Notes under the pieces: model-generated | Seen by the model: the letters and a program-made list of their open reading frames with translations, nothing else | Told to the model about the DNA's origin: nothing | Databases searched by the model: none | Part shown: positions 44,661-56,300 of the stretch, one piece after another | How positions within the stretch are numbered: the first letter of the stretch is position 1 | Layout of the letters: every line of letters starts with the position of its first letter | Source of the DNA: Strigamia acuminata | Taxonomy: Eukaryota; Arthropoda; Chilopoda; Geophilomorpha; Linotaeniidae | DNA: 64,000 bases | Direction: 5' to 3' | Assembly: GCA_949358305.1 (NCBI GenBank) | Contig: OX442324.1 | Location: forward strand, 7,041,601-7,105,600 | Position numbers and translations under genes: made by a program

Positions 44661-45240
44661 TGTGACGATTCTACTTTTTGATAAGGATAAATTGTACTCA
44701 TCTAACCGAGATAAGCTAAAGTATTGTGCCTAAGTGAATAAATAACTGAATAAAACAAACTTACAACACGTGTAAACGGGCGGCATCAACTGGTTGAGGA
44801 TCCAGGCGGGCCGAGGAATAGGGCTGGCTTCGCGACATCGTCACAATCAACGTTACATGGCCATTTTGGCCACATGGTGGAATGTACCAGAATGCGGAGA
44901 ATTCTCCGCATTACCGAGATTAGAACTAATGTTAAAACCATGCTAAATAAATAGATAAATACTAATAATATTGACGGGGACAGTCAACAATGCTCTACAA
45001 CCATTCCAGGAAGCTTTGGGGAAGCAGCATTTTCTCGACAGTCTATCTCGACGCAATGTCCCCCCATTGCATTCTCTGGACAGTCTATCTCTCGATCCGC
45101 CACCGACAGGCATTCTCTGGACAACAGCTTAACCGTCTCCTGTGGACAGCCTTGGGCCTCCATCTGAAAAGGCGACTTTAACCCTTCCTGTCCCAACCTA
45201 GGATCAATTTTGACCTCCAAATGTGACTGGACTCAGCTTG
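44661..45240. repeat. LTR-like fragment related to 47195-48133
   Basis: It starts TGTGACGATTCTACTTTTTG and shares in order CTAACCGAGATAAGCTA, GTAAACGGGCGGCA, CTGGTTGAGGATCC, GGCGGGCC, a short hairpin AATGCGGAGAATTCTCCGCA and GGGGACAGTCA with the sequence beginning at 47195. After this it carries four or so tandem units with ATTCTCTGGACAGTCTATCT. The right end is not defined; probably a truncated solo LTR. Confidence 0.65.
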
Positions 45241-45655
45241 GATTCCTTGAGCAAGTAAAGCAGAAATCCCAACCATTATTATATACACCATTTTTACTGT
45301 TTTTAAATATTTTTACACGATTTTTACAGCTTACATATTTTTTTACGATTTTTTGCACGTAATAACACATTTTTACACAAAAAGATCCATTTTAAACTTT
45401 TGCATGCGTGCTAAAAATTAATATTTTTCAATTTCCATGTCAATTTTGCATGTAAAAACGAGTTATTTTACGTAAATAATACATTTTTTTGTATCTTAAG
45501 TCAATTTTAGACACACTCGCTCAGCGAAACATGAAAAATTCAATGTGAAATAAATAATGGATTAATATTTTTGTTAGTAAAAAGCGAAAAGTAAAAAAAA
45601 TAAATAAATATACAGTATTTTATTGAATTTTAATGTAATTTTTCTCGATTTTCAG

Positions 45656-45933
45656 AAACAAGAAGACGTTCCACGTGTGCAAACGCAGGATATGAAAGGT
45701 GAAAGTTGAATAGCAACTGTGAAGAAAGCCGTAAATGCAATCATGGCGTGTCTACAAAGTAAGAAAATTGGAAAAAGTTTAGTTTTTCGACATTAACTGA
45801 TTAAAATAAATTGAATTTTTTAGATGTCGCCATGTTCGACGGCGCCGAGAGCAAGGTGAGCACGTTGGTGGCTGCGGCACATTGCCAGGACAATTTGTGT
45901 CGCATGGATCTAGGATGGCATCCGTGGTTGTAA
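45656..45933 (+). CDS. Two terminal exons of a PIKK-family (TRRAP-like) gene, FATC end
   Basis: Exon 45656-45698 (acceptor TCTCGATTTTCAG, donor AAAG|GTGAAA) and exon 45824-45933 (acceptor AATTTTTTAG, stop TAA) join in phase. They read KQEDVPRVQTQDMKD, then VAMFDGAESKVSTLVAAAHC and QDNLCRMDLGWHPWL at the terminus. The ending DNLCxM...GWxPWL is the pattern of the FATC domain that closes phosphatidylinositol-3-kinase-related kinases; the WHPWL ending makes me favour TRRAP, a pseudokinase scaffold of histone acetyltransferase complexes. No kinase or FAT exons are visible upstream, where OTUD5 runs the other way. It may be a fragmentary duplicate. Confidence 0.6.
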
Positions 45934-46046
45934 AATACATGAACTATTTACCGCTGTTACATTCCCACATTTTTTGTAATTGTCATATTATTGAATATAA
46001 TTGTTTTAATTTGGAATGTTTGTATAGGTTTATTTCTATGTTTTTG

Positions 46047-46052
46047 AATAAA
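46047..46052 (+). terminator. Polyadenylation signal AATAAA
   Basis: AATAAA lies 114 bp after the stop of the FATC-like frame, followed by a GT-containing stretch (GGTTGACAAGATGT). Position fits a real 3' end for that gene. Confidence 0.5.
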
Positions 46053-47048
46053 TCGGTTGACAAGATGTAAAATAACTCGATTTTATAACTTGATTTAATA
46101 CAGCACTTCTGAACACATTTTGCGTTTCCAATCGAAAGAATTTGTTTTTAACGAAATATTTGATTATTGTAGTGAAAAACAACCACTTTATATGATAATT
46201 AATTAAACCAATTTATTTATACAACATTTTCTATGGTAAGTTTTGCGTTGGTTTTAATATATTTGTTTATATAAAAAAAGATTAAATAAATTTGTCAGTA
46301 AATTTTAAATTTATTTCAAATTTATCGTGACAAGAAGTAAAGAGTGTGTGTACTTTTATGCATAAATATGTTTTGCTAAAACAATATTGAAGTTGGAATT
46401 GCGTTTCACAATATTACGACACCTGAAACAGGCCAGTTAAATGCCACCGTGGGCGAAAATGATGGCAAATGGGCTGAATAAACCAGTGAAAGATGCTGCG
46501 GTAAAAATGTTTTTGCCCGTTAGGTCCTGTCTTCGCAATCGGCCAGATGCTTAATTTCGATGCGATGCGATGCTAGCTTGTTGTTTATGCACAGCAGCTC
46601 AAAAAAGTAGTAAGATTTGCAAAAAGTAAAACTAAAAGCTGGACTACAATTAAATTAAATTAAATGAATAAAACCATACAATATTTAGCCCAATTTAGTC
46701 TCAGGAGAATGGAAAATATTTTTTTCTTGGTATTTTGTGACCGTTTGTAGTGAATTATACGGAGTAGTTTACTAAATTTGAATTTCGGGCTCATTTTTGA
46801 GCTTTTCATTCTGCCGATAGATGGCGATGGCGACACGGTGAAATAGCTAATTCTAGTTTAATTAAAATCGAATAATTCATCAAAAGTTTTATACGAAATA
46901 GAATTTTGAAATAAACTTTAGTGAAAAAATGTATTAATAACGACATAATCTATCATTTTTCGACTAAATTTGCAGTTAATTTCAATTAAATTGATTGACT
47001 TAGTCCATAAGCCAAAATGTATTTTGACTTTTGTTTTAATTTTTGCAG
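46053..47048. other. Intergenic, no firm feature
   Basis: AT-rich. A short frame near 46393-46482 (GIAFHNITTPETGQLNATVG) is unusually protein-like but lacks a clear splice acceptor and family match. I leave it unassigned. Confidence 0.45.
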
Positions 47049-47156
47049 CTAATGTGGAAATGAAAGAGATGCCAATGAAATTCAAATTACGAAAATTAGC
47101 CAACGGGAAAATTAACCACGTACAAAACTTTGAAAATAGTGCGAGAAGCATTAAAG
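47049..47156 (+). CDS. Possible internal exon of unknown gene
   Basis: 108 nt open in one frame with a good acceptor (TTTTAATTTTTGCAG) and donor (AAAG|GTACAC), phase 1 on both sides. It encodes NVEMKEMPMKFKLRKLANGK and INHVQNFENSARSIK, a basic, hydrophilic stretch I do not recognise. It lies just before an LTR insertion, which could hide the following exon. Could be chance. Confidence 0.3.
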
Positions 47157-47194
47157 GTACACTGGTTATCCCCCAAAATTACCATAGTTGAAGG

Positions 47195-48133
47195 TGTGAC
47201 GATTCTACTTTTGGCTGAATAATTAGCCTTTAAAAGCGATAAATCGGTTGAAACAAGACGTTACTAAACCTAGTAACAACCTAACCGAGATAAGCTATGA
47301 AATGTGCGCTGAAATGAATATATTATGAATAACTACTAACTTACAGTTTTACATGTTTATTAACGAGATACAACTGGATCTGGGTTCTACGCTCGTGTAA
47401 ACGGGCGGCAACAGCTGGTTGAGGATCCGGGCGGGCCAGAAGAATAGGGCTGACTTTCGGCATCGTCACAACGAACGCTACGGAGACGTATTCGGTACTG
47501 TGGCACGAACATGTTGAATGCGAAGAATCCTTCGCATTCGCTAAGTTCCATCTTACCAATCACTCAATCGAATGAGTCGGACTTCAAATATATCTACAGC
47601 TATAAAAACATAACAAATAAAGTTAAATATTATTTTTAGGGGCGGGGACAGTCACGATGGCCGTGAAACCATCGAGGGAAGTTTTGCCACTTCCATCCGC
47701 CAGCATGCCTTACGATAACTGGATCTCGTGATCCAGAACCGGGTAAAATGATTGTTGGATTACCATGGTCCAAGTATTTGTTTATCACAATGTTGTCACA
47801 TCGTTCACGGGCTACCAACCCGGCGTGTCGCCCGTAGAAAGGCCCTATACTGACTTCCGACGATAGCGTCAGTGTCACAGAAGGACCAACAAGTTACCCT
47901 AGGTATCAAGCAACATGGATCCGAGTAATCGGTTTACTGACTGGAGGCATAGAATGCCCCAAACACGGAAGGACCAACAAGTTACTTTAATAACAGACCC
48001 TGAGAACACAGTTTACTGACTGTTGGCATGAAATGCCAGATACACAGAAGGATACCTTAGTAACAGAACCTGGGAAGACCGATTTACCGACTGGAAACAT
48101 GTTATGTTCCGTATACCGAAGGATCAACAAGTT
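47195..48133. repeat. Left part of older LTR-like element (host of the Gypsy insertion)
   Basis: It begins TGTGACGATTCTAC, like the fragment at 44661. From about 47880 it consists of degenerate units of about 80 bp containing GAAGGACCAACAAGTTAC, TAACAGACCCTGAGAA, CTGACT and TGGCAT. The same unit type resumes at 62118 after the Gypsy element, proving that the Gypsy element split it. A small hairpin (AATGCGAAGAATCCTTCGCA) lies at about 47518-47538. Confidence 0.75.
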
Positions 48134-49722
48134 TGTGACGATTACCTTCTGGAGATAGCAATTGCTAAACTAAAGTGTGAACTATCCGTGTGAAAATGTA
48201 AAATATGCAAACCTGATGTTTTCTCAAAACATATAACATTTATTCCGGTTTGAACCTGATATAAATACTATGCCTACAAGTGGCTAAAATGACGATAAGT
48301 TAAACTATACAGTTATTTGGCAAAAGCCCTGAAATAATATCATTTGAAGGCTTCAGTCATGCAATAAGAATTTGTAACGGTCTTATTGCTGTGACGTAAA
48401 AGATGTCATCTATGAATGGCTTTGGCTTCTAAATGGTCCGGGGTTTGGTTCTAAAAGGCGTGTAAATGGTTAGGCTGGGTGGGTTATATCCGAGAGGTGC
48501 GGTTGACTTTTCTGTATCGTCACACACATCGCGTCGCAGATAATTATTGTAATCAATAATTATTGCGAGATGTAACAATGTGAGAATAAATATTCATATT
48601 AATTCTATGGAATTGATCATGATATTTTATAGTCACAAACTTAACTAAAACTATGAAAATAAGTAAAATATATTAAAATAGCGCCGAGCTATTTTTGCCC
48701 CGAGTGCAATCAACATCTAAGTTAGACTTAAATGTTCCGTCGAACCAATAACGAATTGAATCGAAATATCTCGCAGGAAAGGTTATCCATCGCCGGGAAA
48801 TTACTCCACTCGGTCCTGGCTGGCGGGAGAGTAACCGGGAAATTACTCCGCGTCGATCACTCTGATAATGCGTCTGTGAAATATAAATACTCCACTCTAG
48901 ATTCTACATTACCAATGCGTCTGTGAATTTTACTCCACTCTAGATTCTGCACTCTACAACGGAATGTTGGCATGAAGCTGGAGGGAGTGCGTCTGTGGGT
49001 TGTACCCCACTCTAGATACTACACTTAAATGTGTCTGTGAATCTCTCCACTCTAGTTACTACATTTCTACAACGGAATGTTGGCATGAAGAGGCGGGAAG
49101 TGTGTCTGTGAGTCTTCTACCCACTCTAGATACTTACACTAAATACAAAGTATTTCTACAACGGATTGTCGGAACGCAGAGAAGTATAATATGTGCTCAA
49201 GTAATATCAGTATCAAACAAAAACAGAACAAGAGCGAGCTATATCCGTTTTGCAGGGGGATATATACTCGGTGAGGAGAATAGCTGTTCAGTGATCCAAT
49301 GGGATCACTGGGCAGTCAAATCCATCCAATCCCAGATCATAGGAAGTGGATACTCAGGACATAGTCTTCTACTAGGTCCACTACAGGAACTGGATACGCA
49401 GGACACATTTTGGATTAAGTCCCTTTGACTATAATCCAAAAGGAGTCCAACTCACAGTGGGTGATGGGGGGTGACTTCACCAGGTGTAGAGTTTGCACAT
49501 AATTCAATAGAATTATGTGACAAATAAATCAACTAGTATTTAAACATCCAAAAGTATTTAAAAGTGTATAAAGTTGCAGTGGAATAAAATATAAATAGTA
49601 ATTTATATTTTATTCACTCAAAAATTGTCGAAATTTGAAATTGCCGCTAAAACGTATCAGCGCCATCTATTGACAAAATAAACGTCCTAACTAACAACGT
49701 GCATGACAGTGTAACCGTCACA
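48134..49722 (-). repeat. 3' LTR (1589 bp)
   Basis: TGTGACG...CGTCACA with 7-bp inverted ends. It matches 60525-62113 at constant offset 12391 with one difference noticed (G at 48258, T at 60649). Internal tandem units at about 48868-49140 contain GTCTGTGA and CCACTCTAGATACTACA (five copies) and ACAACGGAATGTTGGCATGA (two to three). On the element's sense strand a poly-A signal AATAAA lies at 48244-48239, about 105 bp before the LTR end. The 142-codon open frame in the LTR is on the opposite strand and is not called. Confidence 0.97.
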
Positions 49723-49740
49723 AGTCCCCCTTAAATATAT
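49723..49740 (-). promoter_or_regulatory. Polypurine tract
   Basis: On the minus strand the bases just before the 3' LTR read TTTAAGGGGGACT. A purine run next to the 3' LTR primes plus-strand DNA synthesis in LTR retroelements. Confidence 0.8.
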
Positions 49741-50384
49741 GTTAATACCTGTATTAACATACTATTTATTCCGAATATCTTGAGGATCAAGACCACACTG
49801 TCATCTAGGGGACTCGAGCTGTAATCCTTGGTAAGCAAAAACCTTTATTTTATATCTTAATAGTATAAATAAAGAGTATTTCTTAATCAAATGCTTCAAA
49901 AAATATTTATTAAGGTTATAAAACTTTCAATTATTAATAATAACTCCAATCTCTCTTTACAGGTGGACTTACAACTGTATCAAGAAAAACGATAACTTAA
50001 ACTAACATCAAAACTCTTGTATCAAACAAATGATTAATAAAATTTAACAATTATTTTCACAAAACTTAACTTCTCACTGGAAATGTAATGATTTGCAAAA
50101 TAACACTTTACACGTTAAAATTCAAGTATTAAAATTAGTATTCATATAAAACAAACTCACATTGACTCGTAATCAAATTTTAACAGAATTGTTAGTTTAA
50201 ATATTAAAGATCTTTGAATTATTCACAAAAAAAAACGGCATAAAATACACCTGAACCTGACTAAATTTTTGCTTCATCTCGGGTCAAGCAATGGAGATGG
50301 AGAAGATGGACTCGTTACTTCTGGTCTTGCCTAAAAGGGGAAGATATCGGGAAAGTAACGGATCCCGACATCGTTGACGCTTTT

Positions 50385-52040
50385 CTAGTCCAACTCTTCA
50401 TCCTCAATAAATCCCTCCATGGATGTAACAACTTCCGAGACGGCTGCGGGTGGAGAATTAAGTTGAATAGCTACCAATTCCGGTACTACATCTGGCTCAA
50501 CGTCATGGGCCAGTGGATTCAGGAGCATTCTGTGTTGTTCCTCGGTGAATACTTCCAGGGGATCAGGCCCTCCTAACGGAATGGTGTTAGCGCTGGTTGG
50601 CTCGGAGAAAACCAAGTGATGGTCGGGTAAGCCAGAGTGCCATCCCTCACGAATCAACGGGTGTGCTGCTGCTGAGACCTGTTGCAAAATCTTACACCAA
50701 ATAAAAGAGCGAGTTTGAAAAGACTCCGGCCGGGATGGATGAAAAATCCATTGGATCACGGCCAGTGGCACGCTTAAATCTGGAATTCGGTCGTTCGAAA
50801 TCGACACGCTAATACGCTTAGCTGCTTCCAACAAAATTGGGAAATAATGTTCCACTTCCGCCTTAGTTTGCTCCGTGAGCGACATGTTTGGTCTTGGCAT
50901 GTATGGGTGAACCAGTAAAATGACCGGTTCAGCAGCGTCGCTTACTTCGGGGAGCGGAATAGTCGCTACAATCATGTTGTTAGTCGATGTTCCCTCTGGA
51001 GAAGCGGCGGTTTGCAGACCAGAATCGGAGGCAACCGGCGGAGAATCAGACGCAACAACTGACATTGGTTCGTTTTCCGCCGAGACGACTGAAGTTCCAT
51101 CAATCGCAGGGGTGGGGGTTTCCGGCTCGCGTTGTGGCTCCGTAAATCCTCCTCGTGGAGTCGAGGTGCTGGACATTTGTGCCGGGTCTACATAAATAGC
51201 CTGCTCCGGGCCCTGGTGGATGAGGCCACATTCGCGACACATCGCCCAATTGCGTGCTGTCGGCGTACTTAGCCCCTTGACGATAAATGGAAGAATTTCT
51301 TCATTCCACATGCTGGATATGGCAACGCGTTTACCACCGTGACAGTTCACACAGACCACGGCGTGAATGCCGGATAACAAGGACGACAACCATCCGCATC
51401 CTGCGCACAATGGGCAGAACATCAGTTTCGACTTCGGCATGATGTTGGTTCCCAAGGCGGCAGCTTCCATGTCGCGAAATACATGTTCTCTTCGCTGCTT
51501 ACGGTAACTTGGCAAATTTAGCTCTGATATCGAGCGAGCCTGCGAGGTTGGACGAGTCAACGCTTCGGATGAAGATGCCAGCGTGGACTTGGTGGGTCCT
51601 TTGGGCTTGCCAGTTTTGCCTCGACTAGCGGTATCGCGAGGATTTCGTGGTCGGGCAAACTGCCTGCTGGAGGTCTGAGGTGGAGCTTCTTCAACCGATT
51701 CTTCTTCTTGTGAGAAGTCATCCTGGCGTCGTCTCCTTGAAGCAGAACGGGAGTATTGTGACGAGTCGTCAGAAAAATCCCAATTCGGAGTCTCGTGAGG
51801 CGCATCATAGGTTACGACGCGCTGACTAGCTTGACGGCCTCTGGAAGGACGCGAGTCGTTCGGACTAACGCCCATGGCGCTCCTAATTCGTGGCGGTACG
51901 AGATCCGGGTTATCACGGGCCCAGTTGGCGACGAGCTCGGGGTCAGAGGAGGGATTAACAAAGCGATAATCCGTCTCTTCCGACTCTTCTGGATCCCAAT
52001 GCACGTATTGTCGCTTGCTAGCACGACCTCGGCGACTCAT
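50385..52040 (-). CDS. Third ORF of the Gypsy element, 551 aa, Cys-rich, function unknown
   Basis: It starts at a true ATG (52040) and lies in the env position, sense with gag and pol. The N terminus is basic and disordered-looking (MSRRGRASKR; RRRR near 102; many SR/RG pairs to about residue 185). A Cys cluster follows: CPLCAGC (209-215), CVNC (230-233) and CREC (268-271), plausible zinc ribbons. Then come a Ser/Thr/Pro-rich stretch (about 285-365), a more structured C-terminal part (about 370-500) and an acidic tail (EDEELD). I see no signal peptide, transmembrane segment or fusion-type motif, so it does not look like an envelope protein. It may be made from a spliced RNA. I recognise no family. 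Confidence 0.85.
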   Translation of the reverse strand: MSRRGRASKRQYVHWDPEESEETDYRFVNPSSDPELVANWARDNPDLVPPRIRSAMGVSPNDSRPSRGRQASQRVVTYDAPHETPNWDFSDDSSQYSRSASRRRRQDDFSQEEESVEEAPPQTSSRQFARPRNPRDTASRGKTGKPKGPTKSTLASSSEALTRPTSQARSISELNLPSYRKQRREHVFRDMEAAALGTNIMPKSKLMFCPLCAGCGWLSSLLSGIHAVVCVNCHGGKRVAISSMWNEEILPFIVKGLSTPTARNWAMCRECGLIHQGPEQAIYVDPAQMSSTSTPRGGFTEPQREPETPTPAIDGTSVVSAENEPMSVVASDSPPVASDSGLQTAASPEGTSTNNMIVATIPLPEVSDAAEPVILLVHPYMPRPNMSLTEQTKAEVEHYFPILLEAAKRISVSISNDRIPDLSVPLAVIQWIFHPSRPESFQTRSFIWCKILQQVSAAAHPLIREGWHSGLPDHHLVFSEPTSANTIPLGGPDPLEVFTEEQHRMLLNPLAHDVEPDVVPELVAIQLNSPPAAVSEVVTSMEGFIEDEELD

Positions 52041-53335
52041 TGCATCTTCAAGAAAATATAAATTTTATTTGAGAACATGAATCGAAACGTCGGCAACTAA
52101 TTTAATTTAAATTAAACTAATTGTCGACCTAAAATCGGGTTAAATTCCATAATTAATTCTTAAGTTCCTTTTGTTAGCGTGTTTCCTTCATTTGTCGAAT
52201 AATTATTAAAATTAATAATTATTCTCGACTTGGTAGATAATTTCATCTTATCCTTTAAAACAATATCGTTGAAAAACTATTCAAATTAGTGTTTATTAAA
52301 TAAAATAAACCTAATTTTTACATCTAAACGACATAATAACTAAACAACCTGTCAAAATATTAAAAAATATTTTTGCAGTATTTTTAGTATCTGACAATAT
52401 ACATGATTTTTAACTGTACGAATAACTCTATAATTCGTCCGAGTAAAAATCTATCACCGACATCTGGTGGCGTTCGTTAGTATCATACACGTGACTTGTT
52501 AACACATGTATGCTCACCAATTTCAAAGGAATTTAAGCGATATTTTTTATCTTTTATAAAATAAACACTTACTAACTAGGTGCAGTCCTAACAGGGTATA
52601 TTTGGCTAGTTTAACGTCTAGCTTCGCGTATTTGCGAGGGCTGCTCGGTTCCGGCGACGTTGGCCGATAAAGACGTTGTGCGGCACGTGCAAATTCTAAG
52701 TCTGCCGTAATGGACGCTTAACCAAAATAAATGTCGTCAATTAATGTCAAAATATTATTAATTTTGACAAAATATTGCTTAAATATTTACCGGAAAATCA
52801 CGTAGTGAATTCGCGGGAAGGTTCCTTGTGATTTTGCCACGAAATGGTTTCGATAATCAGCGTCGTGTCGATAATTTCTGAATTTGAACTGATATTCGTC
52901 AAATGAAAAAATCAGTAAAATAAACGATAAGTGTTCAAAATCATCTAGATTTTAACTCACTAAAATTCAGCGAAAATCCGTTAAAGCGTCGAAAAGTCGA
53001 GAATAATCCTTGATTTCAGTCCAGTACAAAACTTGGCGAACAAGTGAGTGATAATCTCAAACCAGGGGTTAAGGGGAGTTTCGAGGAGTAATTTGATTGG
53101 TTTGTAATTACTCATCTCGAAGTTTCTATTAACCCAAAGGGGGAAAACATAGTTTCAAGTAAATGTTTACACGTAGATTAATTTAAATACAATCGGCCGT
53201 GTAAAAATAACTCAAACATTTGTTAAATTTTATCTACATTGGTGAAATGTTTTTATTAATAAAATTTAACAATCCTTCGTGAATATGATTGGAAATATTT
53301 ATTTAAAAAATAAAATATTTTCAATATATTGTGTC
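52041..53335 (-). other. Non-coding gap between pol and third ORF
   Basis: 1.3 kb of AT-rich sequence without a sizeable sense frame. It could hold a splice acceptor or promoter for the third ORF. TTAATTATTATTAA-like words occur near 52196-52227. Nothing definite was found. Confidence 0.5.
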
Positions 53336-56300
53336 CTAACCCAACTTGACTTGTGTTAAACAATTTATGAGTTGTACAAAATCGGTCACGTATTTTGTGT
53401 TCGGCTTGGGTCTACGTTTAGACTGTCGAACGGGAGATGGAAATCTTTTCCTCTTTTTAGACGGATTTTGAGGAGTTTCGTCCTCTTTAGAAGAAATCTG
53501 AGAAGTTTCCTCCTCTTTCTCTTCAACTAAATCCCCTGTTTCTATGGACACAGGTTCATTTATTAATTCTGAAGAATTAATAACCTGACCTGCCATCCAA
53601 TCTGGAGTCGGGTGTGACTCGTTGGTACCGACTTTCTGATCTAATGTCCATTCCTCAATCGGGTAACTTGGGATATAAGGCATTAAATCCTGTATGTTGA
53701 TCGCTTTTGCTTTTGAATTGTCGGAGAGCTTCCGTAGCGTGTAGGAACCTCCGCCGAGAATAGCCGTAATTTCCCAAGGTCCATCACGTTTCTCAGCGAA
53801 TCCTGCCGAAATCCCTTTATCTTTATTTGATAAAATATGTGTGGCTTTCCACACGAGATCTCCTTTGGCAAATTGACAAATATAATATTTGTCTTTATGT
53901 AGTCGATCATGCTTTTCGTAATTCGATTGAATTTTCCGATGCATTTCGCTGTGTGCACGTCTAATTACGTCTAAAATACTATAGACATAAGCTTCGGGGT
54001 TCTCTTTGTCGAATTTGATGGCGTGTTTAGTAATACGCGGGTCAAATGGCAAAGGAACGATTCTTCCTGTATTAAGAATCATCGGAGAACAATTTGTTGC
54101 CTCGGACTTAGCGGTGCGCATCGCAAAGGCAAAAGAATTTAAATATTTTGGCCAGTGAGAGTGAATGTCTGAGTATAAAGCTAACATCATTTTTAAAGTC
54201 CTGTTAGCCCGCTCTGTAATATTAGCGGCAGCGTGATATGGGCTAATGTGAGCAATATCTACGTGATTTTTTCGACAAAAATCATTAAATATTGTTGACA
54301 CGAATTGTTTGCCGTTGTCGGAGATTATCTTTTTTGGATATCCCCAACGGTGGAAAACTTCGCTCATCTTATTAACAATGCATTCACTTGATGCAGTTGC
54401 TAGTGGGAAGACTTCAATCCATTTTGTACAATTATCAATGATTACTAAAATCCATTTTAATTGTGAACGACCAGCTGGCTTTGGTCCCATCAGGTCAATG
54501 CTTATTGTCTCCCATGGGTTGGTCATGTTGTGGGGTGTATAGCTTGCCCGATGCTTTTGGTGTTGACTAGGTTTGTATTGTTGGCAATGAGTGCAACTGC
54601 GAACGTAGTTTCGAGTGTCTTTGCTCATTCTAGGCCAGAAATACATCTTCTTTGCTCTATCTAGGGTTTTACTCATGCCAGCGTGTCCTGTAAGTGGGTG
54701 GCCATGGCATGCGAATAATGCACGTCTCACAAGAGAGCGTGGAATTACCGCCTTAAACCCGTTGCCGGAGTCGTTTAACTCCTCCTCATCGGTCGGAGCA
54801 AAATAAATTAGCATAACACCTTTATTTTCTTCCGGTTCGTCGAGAGTGTAGCCACGAATCGCATTTAACCAATGTTTATCCGTGATACGATTTTTTAATT
54901 TTTCGTCTCCTTTTAGGTAAACAAGGATTTTACTACATGCTGGATCTTTAAGCTGCGCTTCGATAATTTCGTCTCGCGTCGGCGGAACTACTTTTAGGAT
55001 ATCTGTTAGCGCAGTGTGTACATTTTCGTGATTACAATTGTGGACATCTATATGTCTGCAATTTTCTCTCGTACATCCTTCTTCCTCCCCCTTTTCTCCA
55101 GAATCATGAAATCTAACTGGATTATATGATTCTGAGAAAAAATCCAAACTAAGGCCAACATTTGTGAGAAAATGTTTGCGCTCAGTCTCCGTCACTTGTA
55201 AAGATGCACACCTGTTTCCATTCCAAGTTGGATAGAAATGGGTGATCTCCTCTGGTTCGATATAATCATAATCCGGAGTGTCTAGTGCAGACAGTGGAGC
55301 GCGTGATAATGCGTCCGCTACTTGGTTCATTGCACCGCGTCTAAAAATAATTTTAAACGCGCCACATTGTATTTTGACGGCCCAACGACCAAACCTTCCC
55401 GATGGTTCCGGCGTACTCATCAACCAGCTAAGGGCCTTAGCATCGGACTCGAGAGTGAAAGTCGTGTATTCAATATAAGGGCGAAATCTTTCGATTGCCC
55501 ATACAACGGCCAAACACTCCAATTCCGGCGTAGAATACCTTACTTCGGCCCCGTGTAACACTCGACTGGCGTACGCGACTGCTTTTGGGACCATAATTAA
55601 TTTCTGTTTCTTTTCACAGAATAATTCTACGTCTTGACAGAGTACTGCACCTAAACCTGAATGAGAAGCATCTGTCAAAATGACAAAAGGCTTATTCATA
55701 TCTGGCATGTGGAGAAGGGCTTGGTCCTTGTCACACAAAATATCTTTGATAGTTTCGAATGCAGTTGTTTGTGGATCATCCCACACAAACTTTGCTTGAT
55801 CATGCATAATATTGGTCAATGGACGAGCAATATTTGCGATGTTAGGAATGAATTTTCGGAAAAAATTCGCAAGTCCTACAAATCTTTGAATGTCTTTAGA
55901 ACAAGTCGGTTTGGGAAAATTCCTTACAGCCGAGACTTTGTCCGGGTCTGGAAGAAGAGATCCCTCGGAAATTAAATGGCCTAAAAATCGTAATGATGTT
56001 CGACCAAATTTTGACTTGTCTTTATTGATAGTTAGATTTGCGGCATCTAACTTCTCAAGTACGTCTTTAATATGTAATAAATGATTTTCCCATGTGTCGG
56101 AAAAAATAATTATATCGTCTAAGTAGACCAGAGCGTGTTTATATAAAGAGTCACCCAATACGGTAGTCATGAGGTGTTGAAAAGAGCTAGGTGCATTACA
56201 AAGACCAAATGGCAGTCTCTTGAATTGAAATTTGCCTTTTGGAGTGTAAAAAGCAGTTTTGCTCTTATCCTCCTCCTCCATTTCCATTTGATGATAACCT

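Noticed and set aside
48732-49428. 64- and 142-codon frames in the LTRs as genes
   Set aside because: They run antisense to the retrotransposon, occur identically in both LTRs because the LTRs are identical, and cover tandem repeats; no motif recognised.
50385-52040. Third ORF as a retroviral envelope
   Set aside because: No signal peptide, transmembrane segment or furin-like site seen; the sequence is hydrophilic with CxxC motifs.
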